Positions 1-11,004 of a DNA stretch of 64,000 bases are shown here, piece by piece (the stretch's first letter is position 1; every line of letters starts with the position of its first letter). The DNA lies in assembly GCA_028751875.1 (NCBI GenBank), contig CM054165.1, forward strand, positions 29,547,516 to 29,611,515, in the 5' to 3' direction. The translations under genes were made by a program, and so were the position numbers. Under the pieces are notes generated by a model, which saw only the letters and a program-made list of their open reading frames with translations, had not been told where the DNA came from and ran no database searches. The DNA is from Rapana venosa (taxonomy: Eukaryota > Mollusca > Gastropoda > Neogastropoda > Muricidae).

Positions 1-46
1 AGTGATGCCACATCAGTCTACAGAATAGGTGAAGGTGAAGGTGCAC
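1..46 (+). repeat. LINE 3' terminal stub
   Basis: The text 'gtctacagaataggtgaaggtgaagg' is in the style of the extreme 3' ends of the LINE copies at 4105-4396 and 7720-7972 (a stop region followed by AGGTGAAGGTGAAG-type sequence). The rest of the copy lies outside the window. Too short to classify further. Confidence 0.5.
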
Positions 47-859
47 AGTGCTGACCTGGTCTTCAAGGGCGTCAGTTATAACGTGTCCCAAGAACATGCG
101 GAAAAGTGTGGGAGACAGAAGGAAGCATTGAAGAACATGTGTTCTAGCGAAGGACAAGGGGATTTCCCAAGGAGAAACATTTCGTATGTTTTACTCCTCT
201 ATTTGAATAACAAAGCAACAAAGATGTTTGGAAGGGTTGTGGCAGGCAGGTTGTAGTGATAACAAGGCAGTGCAGATATTTGCAAGCTGCTGAGTTATTC
301 AGTTGTACAAGACAGAACATGGAAGTAGCTTATGCTACTCACCCTAATTGTTGGGTAAATTGTGCATGGGATTGACATGCATACAATGGAAACAGTAACA
401 CTCTGGGAGTGAAGTTCCTCTGTCTAGCCTAATGAACTAATGAACAAAAGTTCATGTTGCCAAACTGAAGTGGTTTTTTTAGAATGGCTGAAGTAGCCAT
501 CACTGAATAAGTATTGGGCTGTGCTATCCACAGCAGGTGTTTTTAGTCCACTTCACGTTGGTATTGTTGTGTACGTTTGATTGTGTGTTGGTTAAAGTTG
601 GGAAGTATTTCACTAAAAACGAGTTCTTTTACTCTGTAATACTTGCAAGGGGTTTGTATTTGGAAATATGTGCAGAGAGCACGAAACACCATGAAACCTA
701 GAATGCTGTTGTGATTTGAGTAGTTTGATTTGGGACATTGTCTTTTGTTGTACCATCATAAGTTTTCTAAGAATTTAACGTCAATAGAAGAATAGAGGGG
801 TCAGTAGTGTCGAAGGCTGCAGATGTCTAAACAGGACACCAGTGTGCATGCGTTTAAAA
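47..859. other. no recognisable gene or repeat
   Basis: AT-rich sequence with no ORF of convincing composition and no repeat that I can match elsewhere in the window. Confidence 0.5.
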
Positions 860-955
860 AAAATGTTGTCATGTGTTCCTACTGGCACGCAATGACCTAC
901 ACTTCTGAAAGGTGCAACAAGATCTGATGTGCGCTCAAGATGTTCTCTGTGCGTT
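860..955 (-). mobile_element. SINE body fragment, degenerate
   Basis: Matches the central SINE body in reverse (a 'ggcacgcaatgacctac' stretch, then 'caagatgttctctgtgcg'). Head and tail are missing. Confidence 0.55.
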
Positions 956-1054
956 CTTTCACCAAACTTCTTTTTGTTTTATTTTTGGGGGTTTCTTCTG
1001 CTCCCCAGCTAAAGCTCTGAGACTTCTGCATGCAACCGCTGTTGTCCATTCTTT

Positions 1055-1399
1055 CTTTTATATTTTTTATATCGAGGATAATGGAATAAACACTTCTGTG
1101 CTTTTTTACATCCAGTCCCGTGTGTATGCGGTTTTTTAAAATTCTGTCATCTGTTCCCACCGGCACACAATGGCCTACTCTTACGAAAAGCGGAACAGGA
1201 TTTAACGTGTGCGTAAGATGTTCTGCGTGTGTTCGCACACGGAACCTCGGTTTATAGTCTCAACCGAAGGACTTTTGGGGGGAGAGTGGAGTCTGCACTG
1301 ATGTTAACTCCAGAGGAAACTATCCCCCTTGAACGGGAATCGAACCCGGGTCGTCAGATTGCGAGCGCAATGTTCTAACCACTAGGCTGTCCCGTCCCG
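1055..1399 (-). mobile_element. SINE-1, near full length
   Basis: Read on the minus strand, it starts with a tRNA-like head: box A TAGCCTAGTGG (here GACAGCCTAGTGG) and box B GGGTTCGATTCCCG. The shared body follows ('gtccttcgg..gagactataaaccgagg', 'gtaggccattgtgtgccggtgggaac'), then the alpha tail with an AGCAC..GTG-type stem and the terminal ATATAAAAGAA. This is a pol III-type retroposon, and the head lacks a normal mature tRNA fold. It lies head-to-head with the copy at 1634-1999. Confidence 0.88.
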
Positions 1400-1444
1400 G
1401 TTTATATAATATGGGTAAAAAAAAAAAAAGGGGGGGGGGGTGGT

Positions 1445-1492
1445 AGTTTCTTGCAAGGGAAGCAACAACTTATATTTTGCTGTTGATAATAA
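1445..1492 (-). repeat. inverted partial copy of the 80-bp repeat R80
   Basis: The sequence 'aagggaagcaacaacttata' followed by 'ttttgctgttgataa' is the reverse complement of the end of the units at 2203-2757. It is the only inverted copy I see. Confidence 0.7.
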
Positions 1493-1499
1493 GGTGATA

Positions 1500-1628
1500 C
1501 ACCCGTCCATCGTTAAGGTAGCTGCTTTCTAACCTCAGGGAGGACCTTGGTTTAGAGTCCCCTCCGAAGGACTTTTGGGGGGAGTGAGATCAGTACTGCT
1601 GGTAACCTAACTGCAGGGGTAAAATCCC
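1500..1628 (-). mobile_element. SINE body fragment joined to a beta-tail piece
   Basis: Contains 'cgttaaggtagctgctttctaac' (beta-tail type, reverse) and then 'ccgaaggacttttgggggg' from the SINE body. The beta-tail is joined straight to the front of the body, so the copy is internally deleted. Confidence 0.55.
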
Positions 1629-1633
1629 CTCGG

Positions 1634-1999
1634 GGGTACGGGATAGCCTAGTGGTTAGAACATTGCGCTCGCAATCTGACGACCCGGGTTCGATTCCCTT
1701 TCAAGGGGGATAGTTTCCCCTGGAGTTGACATCAGTGCAGACTCCACTCTCCCCAAAAGTCCTTCGGATGAGACTATAAACCGAGGTCCCGTGTGCGAAC
1801 GCAGGCAGAACATCTAGCGCACACGTTAAAATCCTGTTCTGCTTTTCGGAAGAGTAGGCCATGGTGTGCCGGTGGGAACAGATGACAGAATTTACAAAAC
1901 GACATACACACGGGAACTGGATGTAAAAAAAAGCACATAAGTGCTTATTCCATTATCCTCGATATAAAAGAATAAAATAAAATAAATAAATAAATAAAT
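1634..1999 (+). mobile_element. SINE-1, full length
   Basis: Head GGGATAGCCTAGTGGTTAG with box B GGGTTCGATTCCC, body and alpha tail are all present. It ends in ATAAAAGAATAAAATAAAATAAATAAATAAATAAAT. A clean example of the family and the opposite arm of the inverted pair with 1055-1399. Confidence 0.9.
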
Positions 2000-2085
2000 C
2001 GAAGGGGAATGTGGCTCAAACCCATTGTGTCAGTCAGACAGCAGGCTCAATGCTCTGACCACTAGGCTGTTGCTGCCCCCTCCCC
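2000..2085 (-). mobile_element. variant tRNA-like SINE head
   Basis: On the minus strand: CAGCCTAGTGGTCAGAGCATTGAG (box A type), then a box B-like GGGTTTGAGCC. A second copy of this head type is at 51530-51625. No body follows. Confidence 0.5.
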
Positions 2086-2202
2086 TCCCTCCTCTCCACC
2101 CCCCCCCCCCTTCCCCTCACATGGATTAATTCAAGCAGCACAAAATCTGGATGATTCATACATGACATTTCTCTTATGAGAACTCTCTCTCTCTCTCTCC
2201 AC

Positions 2203-2757
2203 AATGATCAGCATCAATCTAGCTGATGGGAAGTAACTGTTGGCTATCAAAAGCAAAGTAAGTTGTTGTTTCCCTTGCATGATATTTAAATTTAAAAAAA
2301 AATAAATAAGAATTTTAAAAAAATATATATATATATAAAATATAAAAATATATATTCTTATTGGGTTGGGGTTTTTTTAAGTGATCAGAATTAATCTGGA
2401 ACTAGCCAATGGGAAACAACTTTGACTGTCAACAGCAAAATGTAAGTTGTTGCTTCCTTTGCATAAAGGTGAATTATGTTTATTATTATTTATTTATTTA
2501 TTAGTTATTTAATTAATAGGTTTGGTTTTTTTAATTTTAGAGATCAGAATAATTATTAATCTGAAAGTAGCAGATGGGAAACAACTTTCACTATCAACAG
2601 CAAAACGTAAGTTGTTGCTTCCCTTGCATAATTTTTTTAAAAAACTATTTGTTTATATCTATTTTTAGTCATCAGAATAAATCTGGAACTAGATGATGGG
2701 AGACAACTTATGACTATCAACAGCAAAATATAAGTTGTTGCTTCCCTTGCACGAACC
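2203..2757 (+). repeat. R80: four spaced copies of an 80-bp unit
   Basis: Units at about 2205-2285, 2381-2467, 2541-2630 and 2667-2755 share 'atcagaat.aatctggaacta', 'gatgggaaacaactt', 'atcaacagcaaaatgtaag' and 'ttgttgcttcccttgca'. The spacers are A/T-only stretches of 40-100 bp. Function unknown. The last unit is followed by T-rich sequence and a (CT)n. Confidence 0.75.
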
Positions 2758-3613
2758 TTTTTTTTTTCTTTTTTAAAAAAACGAATTATAATTTATTCAT
2801 CTTCAATAGTGTGCTCCTCTCTCTCTCTTTTTCCTCCTATAGGCTAATGATAAATTATGTGTCAACTTTTAACATGACACAATGTTTGAATTTTTTCCCT
2901 GTCCAGATTTAAGTTTTGCCAGTGTTCAAATACAAGGTAACCAATCAACTGGTCACATTCATCTTGTTTTGGGTACAGTAGTTCAGGCATCCATGTGTGT
3001 GCATCTCATGTGGTGTGTGTTCTTTCTTTCATTTAACGTCTGTTCACTCAAGGTGATATTAGACCAAAGATAAAGTGTTACAATATATAGAGAACGTGTG
3101 TGTGAGTTCATGTGTGTGTATTTGTGTGCGCACGTGTATGTATGTATATTATGTGTGAGTGTGTGCGTGCATGTGAGTATATGTGTGCGCGCGCGTGTCT
3201 GTGTATGTGAGTGTGCTGTGTTTATTTAGGTGTGCTTGCAAGAATGTGAGTAGATGTATATAAATTGCGAGCTAAGGTACGGGTGTGTGTGTGCATGCCT
3301 GCGTGTGTGTTTACCTATTAGTGTCTGCAGAGATAAAAGAAAACAAAATACAAAGAAATTATGGGAGGGATGGAGGTGAAGTGGGGTGGCATTGAACAAC
3401 TTAAACTGCAGCAAGAACAATTACAAAAGTTTGCCAACAGGGCTTCTAACTAACTAAATTTCTGCCCTGTGTGTGTGTGTGTGTGTGTGTTTGTGTTTTC
3501 ACTGAAGCTCCCCTCCCTCTTCCTGCCTCCATTACCTTCTCCCAGACTAAGGATGAGGAGATGTGTATTTGCTCTGTAAAACAAACATTCATTCAATCAT
3601 TCATTCTATTTAA
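2758..3613. other. no gene; (TG)n-rich stretch
   Basis: Contains imperfect (TG)n between about 3090 and 3310 and a pure (GT)n at 3469-3490. Nothing else is recognisable. Confidence 0.5.
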
Positions 3614-3952
3614 CACGGGATAGCCTAGTGGTTAAAACATTGCGCTCGCAATCTGGCGACCCAGGTTCGATTCCTGTTCAAGGGGATATTTTCCCCTGGA
3701 GTTAACATCAGTGCAGACTCCACTCTCCCCCAAAAGTCCTTTGGATGAGACTGTAAACTGTGTGCGAACGCATGCAGAACATCTTGCGCGCACGTTAAAT
3801 CCTGTTCCGCTTTTCTTAAGAGTAGGCCATTGTGTGCCTGTGGGAACAGATGAGGGAATTGACAAAACCGCATACACACGGGGAATTGGATGTAAAAAAG
3901 CACATAAGTGCTTATTCCATTATCCTCGAAATAAAAGAATAAAATTAAAATT
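3614..3952 (+). mobile_element. SINE-1, full length
   Basis: Head ACGGGATAGCCTAGTGG, box B AGGTTCGATTCCTG, body, and alpha tail with loop ATAA in AGCACATAAGTGCT. It ends ATAAAAGAATAAAATTAAAATT. Confidence 0.88.
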
Positions 3953-4104
3953 ATCCACATGCAATCACACATAACTGAAATAATGGCATTGGCAGGTCTG
4001 CACAGAAGGTGACCCAGAGTTTGTTTCCTTCTCCCAAAGGTCTCCACTATTTCTTGCTTTGTGGAAGTGAAAACCAGAATTGAAAACGCCATCCAGCCAT
4101 GTGA

Positions 4105-4396
4105 AAAGCTCCTGACTTCAGTGGAAAGAAAAAAACCACGCATCTAAAGTGGTACAGGCACGTCACATGAACATCTTCACTAGCCAAGACTGTCCTACAG
4201 GGAACAGTACAAGGAGGGAGACGAAGAAGAGGCAGACAGAGAAAACGATGGGAACATCTACAACATCAGAGAGTGGACTGGTAGCCTTGAGAGGAACGAT
4301 TCGCTACTGAAAACCGAGGAGTGGAGGAAGCTGGTTACAAAATTTTCAGTGGTGCCCCCAAAAGTCTACTAGACTACGAGATAGGTGAAGGTGAAG
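4105..4396 (+). mobile_element. non-LTR LINE, extreme 3' end (broken ORF)
   Basis: In frame from about 4105 it reads SVERKKTTHLKWYRHVT, then a stop. In another frame it continues LAKTVLQGTVQGGRRRGRQ. This is the usual C-terminal tail of apurinic-endonuclease-type LINE reverse transcriptases (a basic 'GGRRRGRQ.KRW' block). It is frameshifted. The 3' end reads GATAGGTGAAGGTGAAG, as in the copies at 1-46 and 7720-7972. Confidence 0.75.
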
Positions 4397-4955
4397 TCAG
4401 ATACATTTTACATGAATTGACAGACTTCAAAACACAGTTATCTTTATAAATACAGCAGAAGTGCACAGTTTACAAACATACATCACAAGAGAGAACTGCA
4501 CTTCGCACACATACTGGTACAGTTTCACCATGTCTTGGGTAATAATGCTTTATTCAATAATGCAATAAAATCCACATCGCTCCACAATCTTAACCACAGA
4601 CAAGACTGTATATAAAATGAATGCCCTAGGTGCCTGTGTATCAAGCAGATTTTAATTACAATTATCAAGGAAACAAAAAGGGCGACATCATTCTATAGAC
4701 TTCATTATAAATACAAAGCAGGTTTTATAGTAGGAACATGTGGCATCACTTCATGGCTTCAATGGTCAGAAAGCTTATTCATGCAATTACATAAAAAAAT
4801 AATAAAACAAGCCATGTTCTCTACAAATTCTGCTATCTTAGTATTCTAAGGACTCTTTGTTACTACGAGAATGATTTTTCCATTCTGAAGCTTCTGCTAT
4901 CAAAATGGGATTTGTTTGGTTTTTTACGTTTTGTTTTTTTGTTTGTAGAACCAAA
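4397..4955. other. no gene or repeat recognised
   Basis: AT-rich, apparently unique sequence. It has one AATAAA-type hexamer on the plus strand at about 4563 but no transcript to attach it to. Confidence 0.45.
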
Positions 4956-5640
4956 TGTACACACAGGTGTGTGTGTGTGTGTGTGTGTGCGAGTGTAGTG
5001 TGTGAGAGTGTATGTGCGAGTGTGTGTGTGTGCGAGTGTGTGTGTGTGGTGTTGGGGTGTGTGTTGTGGGGAGTGTGTGTATGGTGTGTGTGTGTGCAAT
5101 TGCAGATTGCTGTGATGGGGAAAATAGGATGATGCTGACATTAATGAGTACAAATTTCCCAATTGACCTTCTAGCAGAGAACATAATTTTGAAGAATACA
5201 GCATTAATCAAAGTTTTATACACAAAATAAATTACTGATCTATCTCTCTCTCTCTCTCTCTCTCTTCTCTCACACACACACAGACCCCCAAAGTTACACA
5301 CACATACAAAAGACAGAAAGAAAGATAACATTAATTAACAAAATCTTCAGTACAGCAGCTTTGCACGCGTGTGTGCAACACACAAACCCCAAGTTACACA
5401 CACACACACATGCACACAAACAGTTTTCACACACACACTCAAACATATACACTCACACACACAATCACATACACACACACACACAATTTTGAAAAATACA
5501 CATGCATGTACACACTTCTGCTAGTATTTAGACATAACACACACACCACACCACACAGACATTAAAAAATTACACTCACACACACATAAACACACCCACA
5601 CACATTTAAAAAAAAAATACACACATACAGCTGTCCCAGT
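4956..5640. repeat. microsatellite cluster (GT)n, (CT)n, (CA)n
   Basis: (GT)n with interruptions at 4964-5098, (CT)n at about 5240-5270, and several (CA)n tracts to about 5610. A G run follows at about 5687-5700. The VCVCV and HTHTH reading frames here are repeat artefacts. Confidence 0.85.
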
Positions 5641-5809
5641 TCTGTAGAAAAGAAAAAAAAATTCACAATTACTTTTTTTTTTTTGTGGGGGGGGGGGGGG
5701 TAACTTTTACTTTAAAAAAATGACAAAACACAGCAATATAATTCAATAACAACTGAACCAAAAATCATTTTATATAGATATCTATAGATATATAGATAGA
5801 TAGTATCAG

Positions 5810-6003
5810 AAATATGTTAAACTACCCAAAACAGCAGCAGCATGATGTGTGCACTAATGTGAAGAGTGGGAATGGATTTTTAATTTTCACCTTAATGCAA
5901 CTGGAGCTGTTATATTGTCGAATGCAAGTGCTTTGATTTGTTTTTACAAGATATAGCGCTATATAAATTCCATCTACTATCATCATTACTATCATTATAG
6001 ACA
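5810..6003 (+). mobile_element. LINE gamma-type 3' end
   Basis: Contains 'aagtgctttgatttgttttt' and 'gcgctatataaattccat' followed by (ATC/ATT)-type repeats. This is the terminal module shared by eight sites in the window, typical of the 3' end of a CR1/L2-like element. The coding part is absent. Confidence 0.65.
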
Positions 6004-6104
6004 CGCTTCCAGTTGGTTTTGACAAAACGAGTACAATGAAGAAGTGTGCGAGTAACCAACTCTACTGATGCCACTCACTAGGAATTTCTGTTTCACCAAG
6101 CTTT

Positions 6105-6262
6105 CACTGTACGTTCCTCCCCAAAGCCAGAATGCAGCTACCTAAACAGTGTATGTAAGGTGTGGGGGTGTAGAGTACAAGGGAGGGGGGGGGGGGGGGG
6201 CGCAAAAATCTCACCATTAGTGAACCTGAGGCCTAGCTGAAGAACAGAAGAAAAAAAAAGTA
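6105..6262 (+). mobile_element. beta tail, solo
   Basis: Reads 'agccagaatgcagctaccta', a spacer with a G run at about 6184-6200, then 'aaaatctcaccattagtgaa'. This is the beta-tail module without a head. Confidence 0.6.
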
Positions 6263-6381
6263 TATTTCACAACCTCTGAGCTCACTATGTGTCAGCACAG
6301 GATCGAACCATCACCCAGACATCCTGTTTGAAGGGATCTCCCCAGGGAGTTCATGAATGTCAGTTTTGATTCCATTCCTCG

Positions 6382-6738
6382 GGGACGGGATAGCCTAGTA
6401 GTTAAAACATTGCGTTCGCAATCTGATGACCCAGGTTCGATTCCCGTTCAAGGGGATATTTTCCCCTGGAGTTTACATCAGTGCAGACTCCACTCTCTCC
6501 AAAAGTCCTTCAGATGAGACTAACCGAGGCCCCGTATGCGAACGCACGCAGAACATCTTGCACACACGTTAAATCCTGTTCCGCTTTTCGTAAGAGTAGG
6601 CCATTGTGTGCCGGTGGGAACGGATGACAACATTTTCAAAACCGCATACACACGGGGACTGGATGTAAAAAAGCACAGAAGTGCTTATTCCATTATCCTC
6701 GATATAAAAGAATAAATAAAAATTTAAAATAAAAATGA
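6382..6738 (+). mobile_element. SINE-1, full length
   Basis: Head GGGACGGGATAGCCTAGTAG, box B AGGTTCGATTCCCG, body, and alpha tail with loop AGAA. The A/T-rich end reaches 6738, where the next SINE fragment starts immediately. Confidence 0.88.
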
Positions 6739-6739
6739 A

Positions 6740-6998
6740 AATCTTTCTGATGAGACTATAAATCAAGGTCCCATGTACGAAGAAGACATGCAAAAACGTC
6801 TTGCGCACCTGTTGAAACCTATTCCACCCTTTTGGAAGAGTAGGCCAATAGGAACGGACGACGGAATTACAATAATGAATGCACACTGGTGTCAAGGTAG
6901 AGATATCGTGCCCACAGCTGGAATGCAGCTGCCCTAACAGTGGGTAAAGGAATGGTCGCACACACACAACAAATCTCACCACTGGTGAATCTCAAGAG
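6740..6998 (+). mobile_element. SINE body joined to beta tail
   Basis: Starts at 'gatgagactataaatcaagg' in the body and runs through 'ggaagagtaggcc'. It then switches to the beta tail ('ggaatgcagctgccctaaca', 'aaatctcaccactggtgaat'). The head is missing. It shows the body with a tail other than alpha. Confidence 0.7.
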
Positions 6999-7044
6999 CT
7001 CTAATGGGGAATTAAAAGGTGACTCTGAGTGTGAGAGTGGAGTT

Positions 7045-7205
7045 TGAGGTGCATGCTGGGTACTTTCCTGTGTCCACAAGTCGCCGAACACTCACCAATA
7101 TCTTTTCTTAACACGTACACTTCATCTTCTGCGAGTATTTAGACATAAAGGGGATACAGCACTGGAAGTTCTGCACATAAAGCTGACCTGGGATATTTTT
7201 TTAAA
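7045..7205 (-). mobile_element. SINE-3 internal fragment
   Basis: Reads in reverse 'atgctgggtact', 'cttcatcttctgcg' and 'gcactggaagttctgcac..aagctgacctggga', matching the middle of SINE-3 as seen at 30508-30866. Confidence 0.55.
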
Positions 7206-7207
7206 AT

Positions 7208-7308
7208 TTCTTTCCTCGGTTAGGGCTGTTAGGTTCGCTAATGGTGAAATATTGCACGTCTGACCGTTTTTGCCCACCATGAAGGTAGCCACATTCTGAC
7301 TTCAGATA
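7208..7308 (-). mobile_element. beta tail, solo
   Basis: Reverse beta tail: 'ttcctcggttagggct', 'tgcccaccatgaaggtagcc', 'acattctgacttcag'. Confidence 0.65.
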
Positions 7309-7399
7309 TTTAAAAAGATGATAAGGAACAACTTCTTGAACTTCAGTCAATAACTTTGAGGCATGGTTGTGAATTTTTGTGTGTGGTTTTGGTTTTTTT

Positions 7400-7515
7400 G
7401 TTGTTGTATTCCTTGGCTAGAGCTCTGAGGTTCACCAAAGGTGAGATTTCGTGTGTAGTATACGACCGTTTTTGCCCACCACGAAGGTAGCTGCATTCCA
7501 TCTGAGGGGATGTCA
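7400..7515 (-). mobile_element. beta tail, solo
   Basis: Reverse beta tail: 'ttccttggctagagctctga', 'gttcaccaaaggtgagattt', 'cccaccacgaaggtagctgc'. Same orientation as the copy just upstream. Confidence 0.68.
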
Positions 7516-7719
7516 CCTGATTTAACAGGGGATACATCTTCGAGGCACCATTACGAATTCTGAAGGCAGTGGTTCAAATTTGGGTTGATTGAGGAAACAG
7601 GGAGGGGCAGAAGGCACCCAGATTTCATAATCTGAACGCAAGCCTGCCTCTCCCCCCAACCCCCTCTGTGTTCCCTCTCCCTGCCCTACTTCATGTTAAG
7701 TGTGGAAGCATTTGCTGAA

Positions 7720-7972
7720 CGATGGCTTCTTCTCTGGACTGGCCAAGACTGTCCTACTACAGGGAACAGTACAAGGAGGGAGACGAAAAAGAGGGCAGAC
7801 AGAGAGAAAACGATGGGAAGATCTACAACGTCAGAGAATGGACTTGGTAGCCTTGAGTGGAACGCTATACTACAGAAGCTGAAAACCACGAGGAGTGGAG
7901 GAGGAAGCTGGTTGCAAAATCTTCAGTGGTGCCCCCAATGGTCTACAAGACTAGAGGATAGGTAAAGGCTTC
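7720..7972 (+). mobile_element. non-LTR LINE, extreme 3' end
   Basis: An ORF reads LAKTVLLQGTVQGGRRKRGQ then TERKRWEDLQ, the LINE C-terminal basic block, with small frame slips relative to 4105-4396. The end 'ggtgcccccaatggtctaca..gaggataggtaaagg' matches the other copies. Confidence 0.75.
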
Positions 7973-8078
7973 TTAAGGCCTTCTACTGTCAGTGGTTCTT
8001 CTGGGGTGATTTTTGGGTGGGGTTTTTTTTTAATCAGTACCATGACCCTCTTGGGGAATTTGGTGCGGGGAGGGGGGG

Positions 8079-8845
8079 GTGTTAACCAAGTGGTTAGAGT
8101 GTTGAGTTTGTGATCTGATTGTCGCAGGTTTGTGCCACCACTGAGGTACCTGTTGGAGGGGGATTTTCCCCCTGGAGTTCTTCTTCTTCTTTGCGTTGCC
8201 TTTTAAGGCTATATTACATGGTGTCGTAGTTTGGTTGGAGCGCCTGACGGCCCGACACCTCTGATTTCAGCTTCTTTGGCGCATGACAGGGTTTCCTCCT
8301 GGGTGTTCTTCGAGTTTTCCTTCTCCCTGCATGGGTTTCAAATCAGAGTTTTCCGCTCTCCTAGGTGGATTTTGTCAGCAAAACGGGCTCCACCTACCCT
8401 ACCTGGTTATCCCGCCAGGCGCTCGGTCTCCCCACAGCAGGTCTTTGCGAAAACAGGGGACACCAACGAGTAGGTGCCTGCTGTGGAAAGTTGCGATAGG
8501 AGAGGCTATGCAGCACCCTTCTGAAGGGTACCCCTTCTTGCCTGGCAAGCCAAACAAGAGGTTGCAGCTTCACTATCCCCTGGGAAGCAGAGGTGTAGAG
8601 CGGATGCTCAGAACTGCACATACTTCCCTTCACAGGTGGGACATCCAGCACCAGACCCTGTGGTCCCCTCTCCCCTGGAGTTAACTTTAGAACTGACTTC
8701 ACTGCCCCCGACAGTTCCTCAGGTGAGACTGTGTGTCAACTGAAGTTTCATGTACGAATGAATGCGTGGCTGAGCATCTTACGTTAACTGTTCAAACCCG
8801 TCCCACCTTTCAGGAGGGTAGGCCATTGCATGCCGATCTTCGTAT
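8079..8845 (+). mobile_element. old SINE-1, split by a nested insertion
   Basis: The degenerate head (AACCAAGTGGTTAGAG, box B AGGTTTGTGCC) runs to the 'tttcccc.ctggagtt' motif at 8179. It resumes at 8672 with a repeated 'cccctggagtt', then 'gtgagactg' and 'ggagggtaggccattg'. The 492 bp in between (8180-8671) are a separate insertion. Confidence 0.75.
8180..8671 (-). mobile_element. 492-bp retroposon with TSD and GAA tail
   Basis: Flanked by an 11-bp direct repeat CCCCTGGAGTT (8169-8179 and 8672-8682), which is part of the host SINE. On the minus strand the element ends AACGCAAAGAAGAAGAAGAA, so it was inserted by target-primed reverse transcription in that orientation. I do not recognise the internal sequence: there is no clear tRNA box A/B and no RT motif. 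ORFs on both strands inside it lack known motifs. It could be a long SINE or the 5'-truncated 3' untranslated end of a LINE. Confidence 0.8.
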
Positions 8846-8997
8846 ATATTCATGGCGGGAAAGAATGTCTGCACCTGACGTTGGACCTGGGATATTCCTC
8901 ATCCTTCATTTGCCAGAGACCGCCCGCCGAGATTTAGAGAAATGAAGTGAAGTCAGATGGAAAAAATCCAAAAGATGGGTGCAGCTGAAAGTAGAAT
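8846..8997. other. unassigned, no gene seen
   Basis: Short stretch between the split SINE and the microsatellites. No motif recognised. Confidence 0.4.
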
Positions 8998-9390
8998 CAG
9001 TGTTGTTCTCTCTCTCTCTCTCGCTCTCTCTATCTCTTCTTATTCTGCTCTGCTCTGGTTATTAATAGCTATCACTTAAAGGGAACTAATAAGAGCGAAA
9101 ATTCAACATGTTGCAATCAATTAAGAATGACATGATCAAGTTATATACATACATAATATATATATATATATATCTATATATATGCGAAAAACAAACGGCT
9201 GTAAATTGTTCACTGGCTCTCACAAGGCCCTTACTTTTCTGTTTGATGTGAAAGATTGGGCAATGACAAAGAATGCAATATCTGTCTGTTGGGTTTTTTT
9301 GGTGGGGGAGGGGGGGAGGGAGGGTGTCTTGTTTCGATTTTGTTGGTTTTTAATTTTTTTGGGTTGGTTTATTGTGGATTTTGTGTTTTC

Positions 9391-9429
<39 letters not shown>

Positions 9430-9553
9430 TGTGTGTGTGTGTGTGTGAGAGTGAGTGTGTGTGTGAGTGTGTAGGAGTTGGGGATGGAGGTGGGATGATG
9501 AGAAAAATATTGTGTTATGAAAGAAACAGAAAATCATGAATACATTACAAATC

Positions 9554-9615
<62 letters not shown>
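8998..9615. repeat. microsatellite cluster (CT), (TA), (TG), (CA)
   Basis: (CT)n at about 9010-9030, (TA)n at 9158-9182, (TG)n at 9393-9445 and a long (CA)n at 9558-9613. Unique sequence lies between them. Confidence 0.85.
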
Positions 9616-9616
<1 letters not shown>

Positions 9617-11004
9617 AAAGTATACAAGACAGTACATACCGAGGCACACACACATATAATTACATAAACGCACAGCATGAACTACATCAGTATAATAATT
9701 TTTTAAAAAAGAAGAGAAGACAAAAGAAAAAACATGTACATCATGCAATAAATCCTCAACTGATGAAAAAAAAAAAAGAGGAAATTTTTCCATACATTAT
9801 CCCCCCACCCCCAGCAAAATAACCCCCCAACCCAACCCCCCTCCCAAAACCGAACACCAAACCAACCGACGCCAAAACCATTGCCAAAACTGCATCCCAC
9901 AAAACTGGTGGGATATCCCTGACAAAGACCATCACAGATCCCAAACACGTATAAACAAGCCCGTGTAACCCCAAAATGCACAGAATTTTAAAAAAACAAA
10001 CATCATAATTATATGTATATCATTATCACATGCAACAGGATGACTTCTAGTTTACCAATGTACCAGTCGCTAAAAACCGTTCAGGACAGGCTTCGAAAGG
10101 CGGCAAGGGTTGTGCTTCCTGCACTCTCCCTGTACTTCCAATCTTATGGCTTCTCATTCTCATCAGCAGATGAAGGCAAGACAAAAAAGCTCACTCCCCC
10201 CCCCCCCCCCTCCCCCAAAAGAAAAAACTTCCGCAAACCAACCCCCACAAAAAAAAACGAGAAAAAAAACACCCATGCACACACACACACACACTAAACC
10301 GAGTCATCTTCAATCTACAAAATGTCTACAAATGCCTTCCACACATCCCTTCACGTGTCTATATTCGACATAGCAGAAATACAAAGCATACATCTTTATA
10401 TCATAGAAAATACTAACAAACAACACACAACAACACATTCCTTCACATACAGTCTGCATTTAAAAAGAGCAGAAATGCAAGCATACATCTTTATATCAAA
10501 AGAGAATAATAACACACACACACACTCGCCTTTTCTTTGCTTTATATATTTAAAAAGACATACACTAGTAATATCAATACCAAGCTTTTCTGTAGTTTTA
10601 CATACTAGAAGTACATAAGGACAATAAGACATTCTCTTGTTTATCAAAGTATGACACACACAAAACTCACAATTTGTCACAAAAAATGTTTTTCTTAGTT
10701 GTTTAACATGCGCATGCACACACACACACATATGCACACCATACACACACACATATTCACACCAAACACACACACAAAATATTAGACCATGGCTGAACAC
10801 TCACAAACGGAAAACCCAACAGTTATTGTCATCATGGATAAAACAGGAACCCCACACGCTCAACGACCAAGTATTCAACCATTCCTTCATTCGTAAGCAT
10901 TAAGTTTTTCAAAAGTCCACAAAAACGGAAACGGCCATTTCAGTTCAGACACATTCCCCTGTGGGGATGCCAGGGGCCTGTCAGTATAAAATGCATCCTA
11001 TGCT
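9616..11004. other. no gene; scattered C and CA tracts
   Basis: Unique-looking AT-rich sequence with a C run at about 10196-10210 and several short (CA)n. The apparent ORFs are low complexity. Confidence 0.45.

Noticed and set aside
1634..1710. tRNA gene
   Set aside because: Box A and box B are present but the anticodon arm and acceptor pairing are wrong, and the same head recurs with a SINE body.
3625..4143. 172-codon minus-strand ORF
   Set aside because: Mostly a translated SINE-1. Similar ORFs over other SINE-1 copies (60025-60606, 24375-24743, 6569-6982) are rejected for the same reason.
4905..5565. ORFs rich in HTHT, VCVC
   Set aside because: Translated (CA)n and (TG)n. The same applies near 9391-9678, 21978-22421, 40200-40611, 55233-55559, 57889-58296 and 59314-59653.
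8283..8684. 133-codon ORF
   Set aside because: Lies inside the 492-bp retroposon and crosses its TSD; no known motif.
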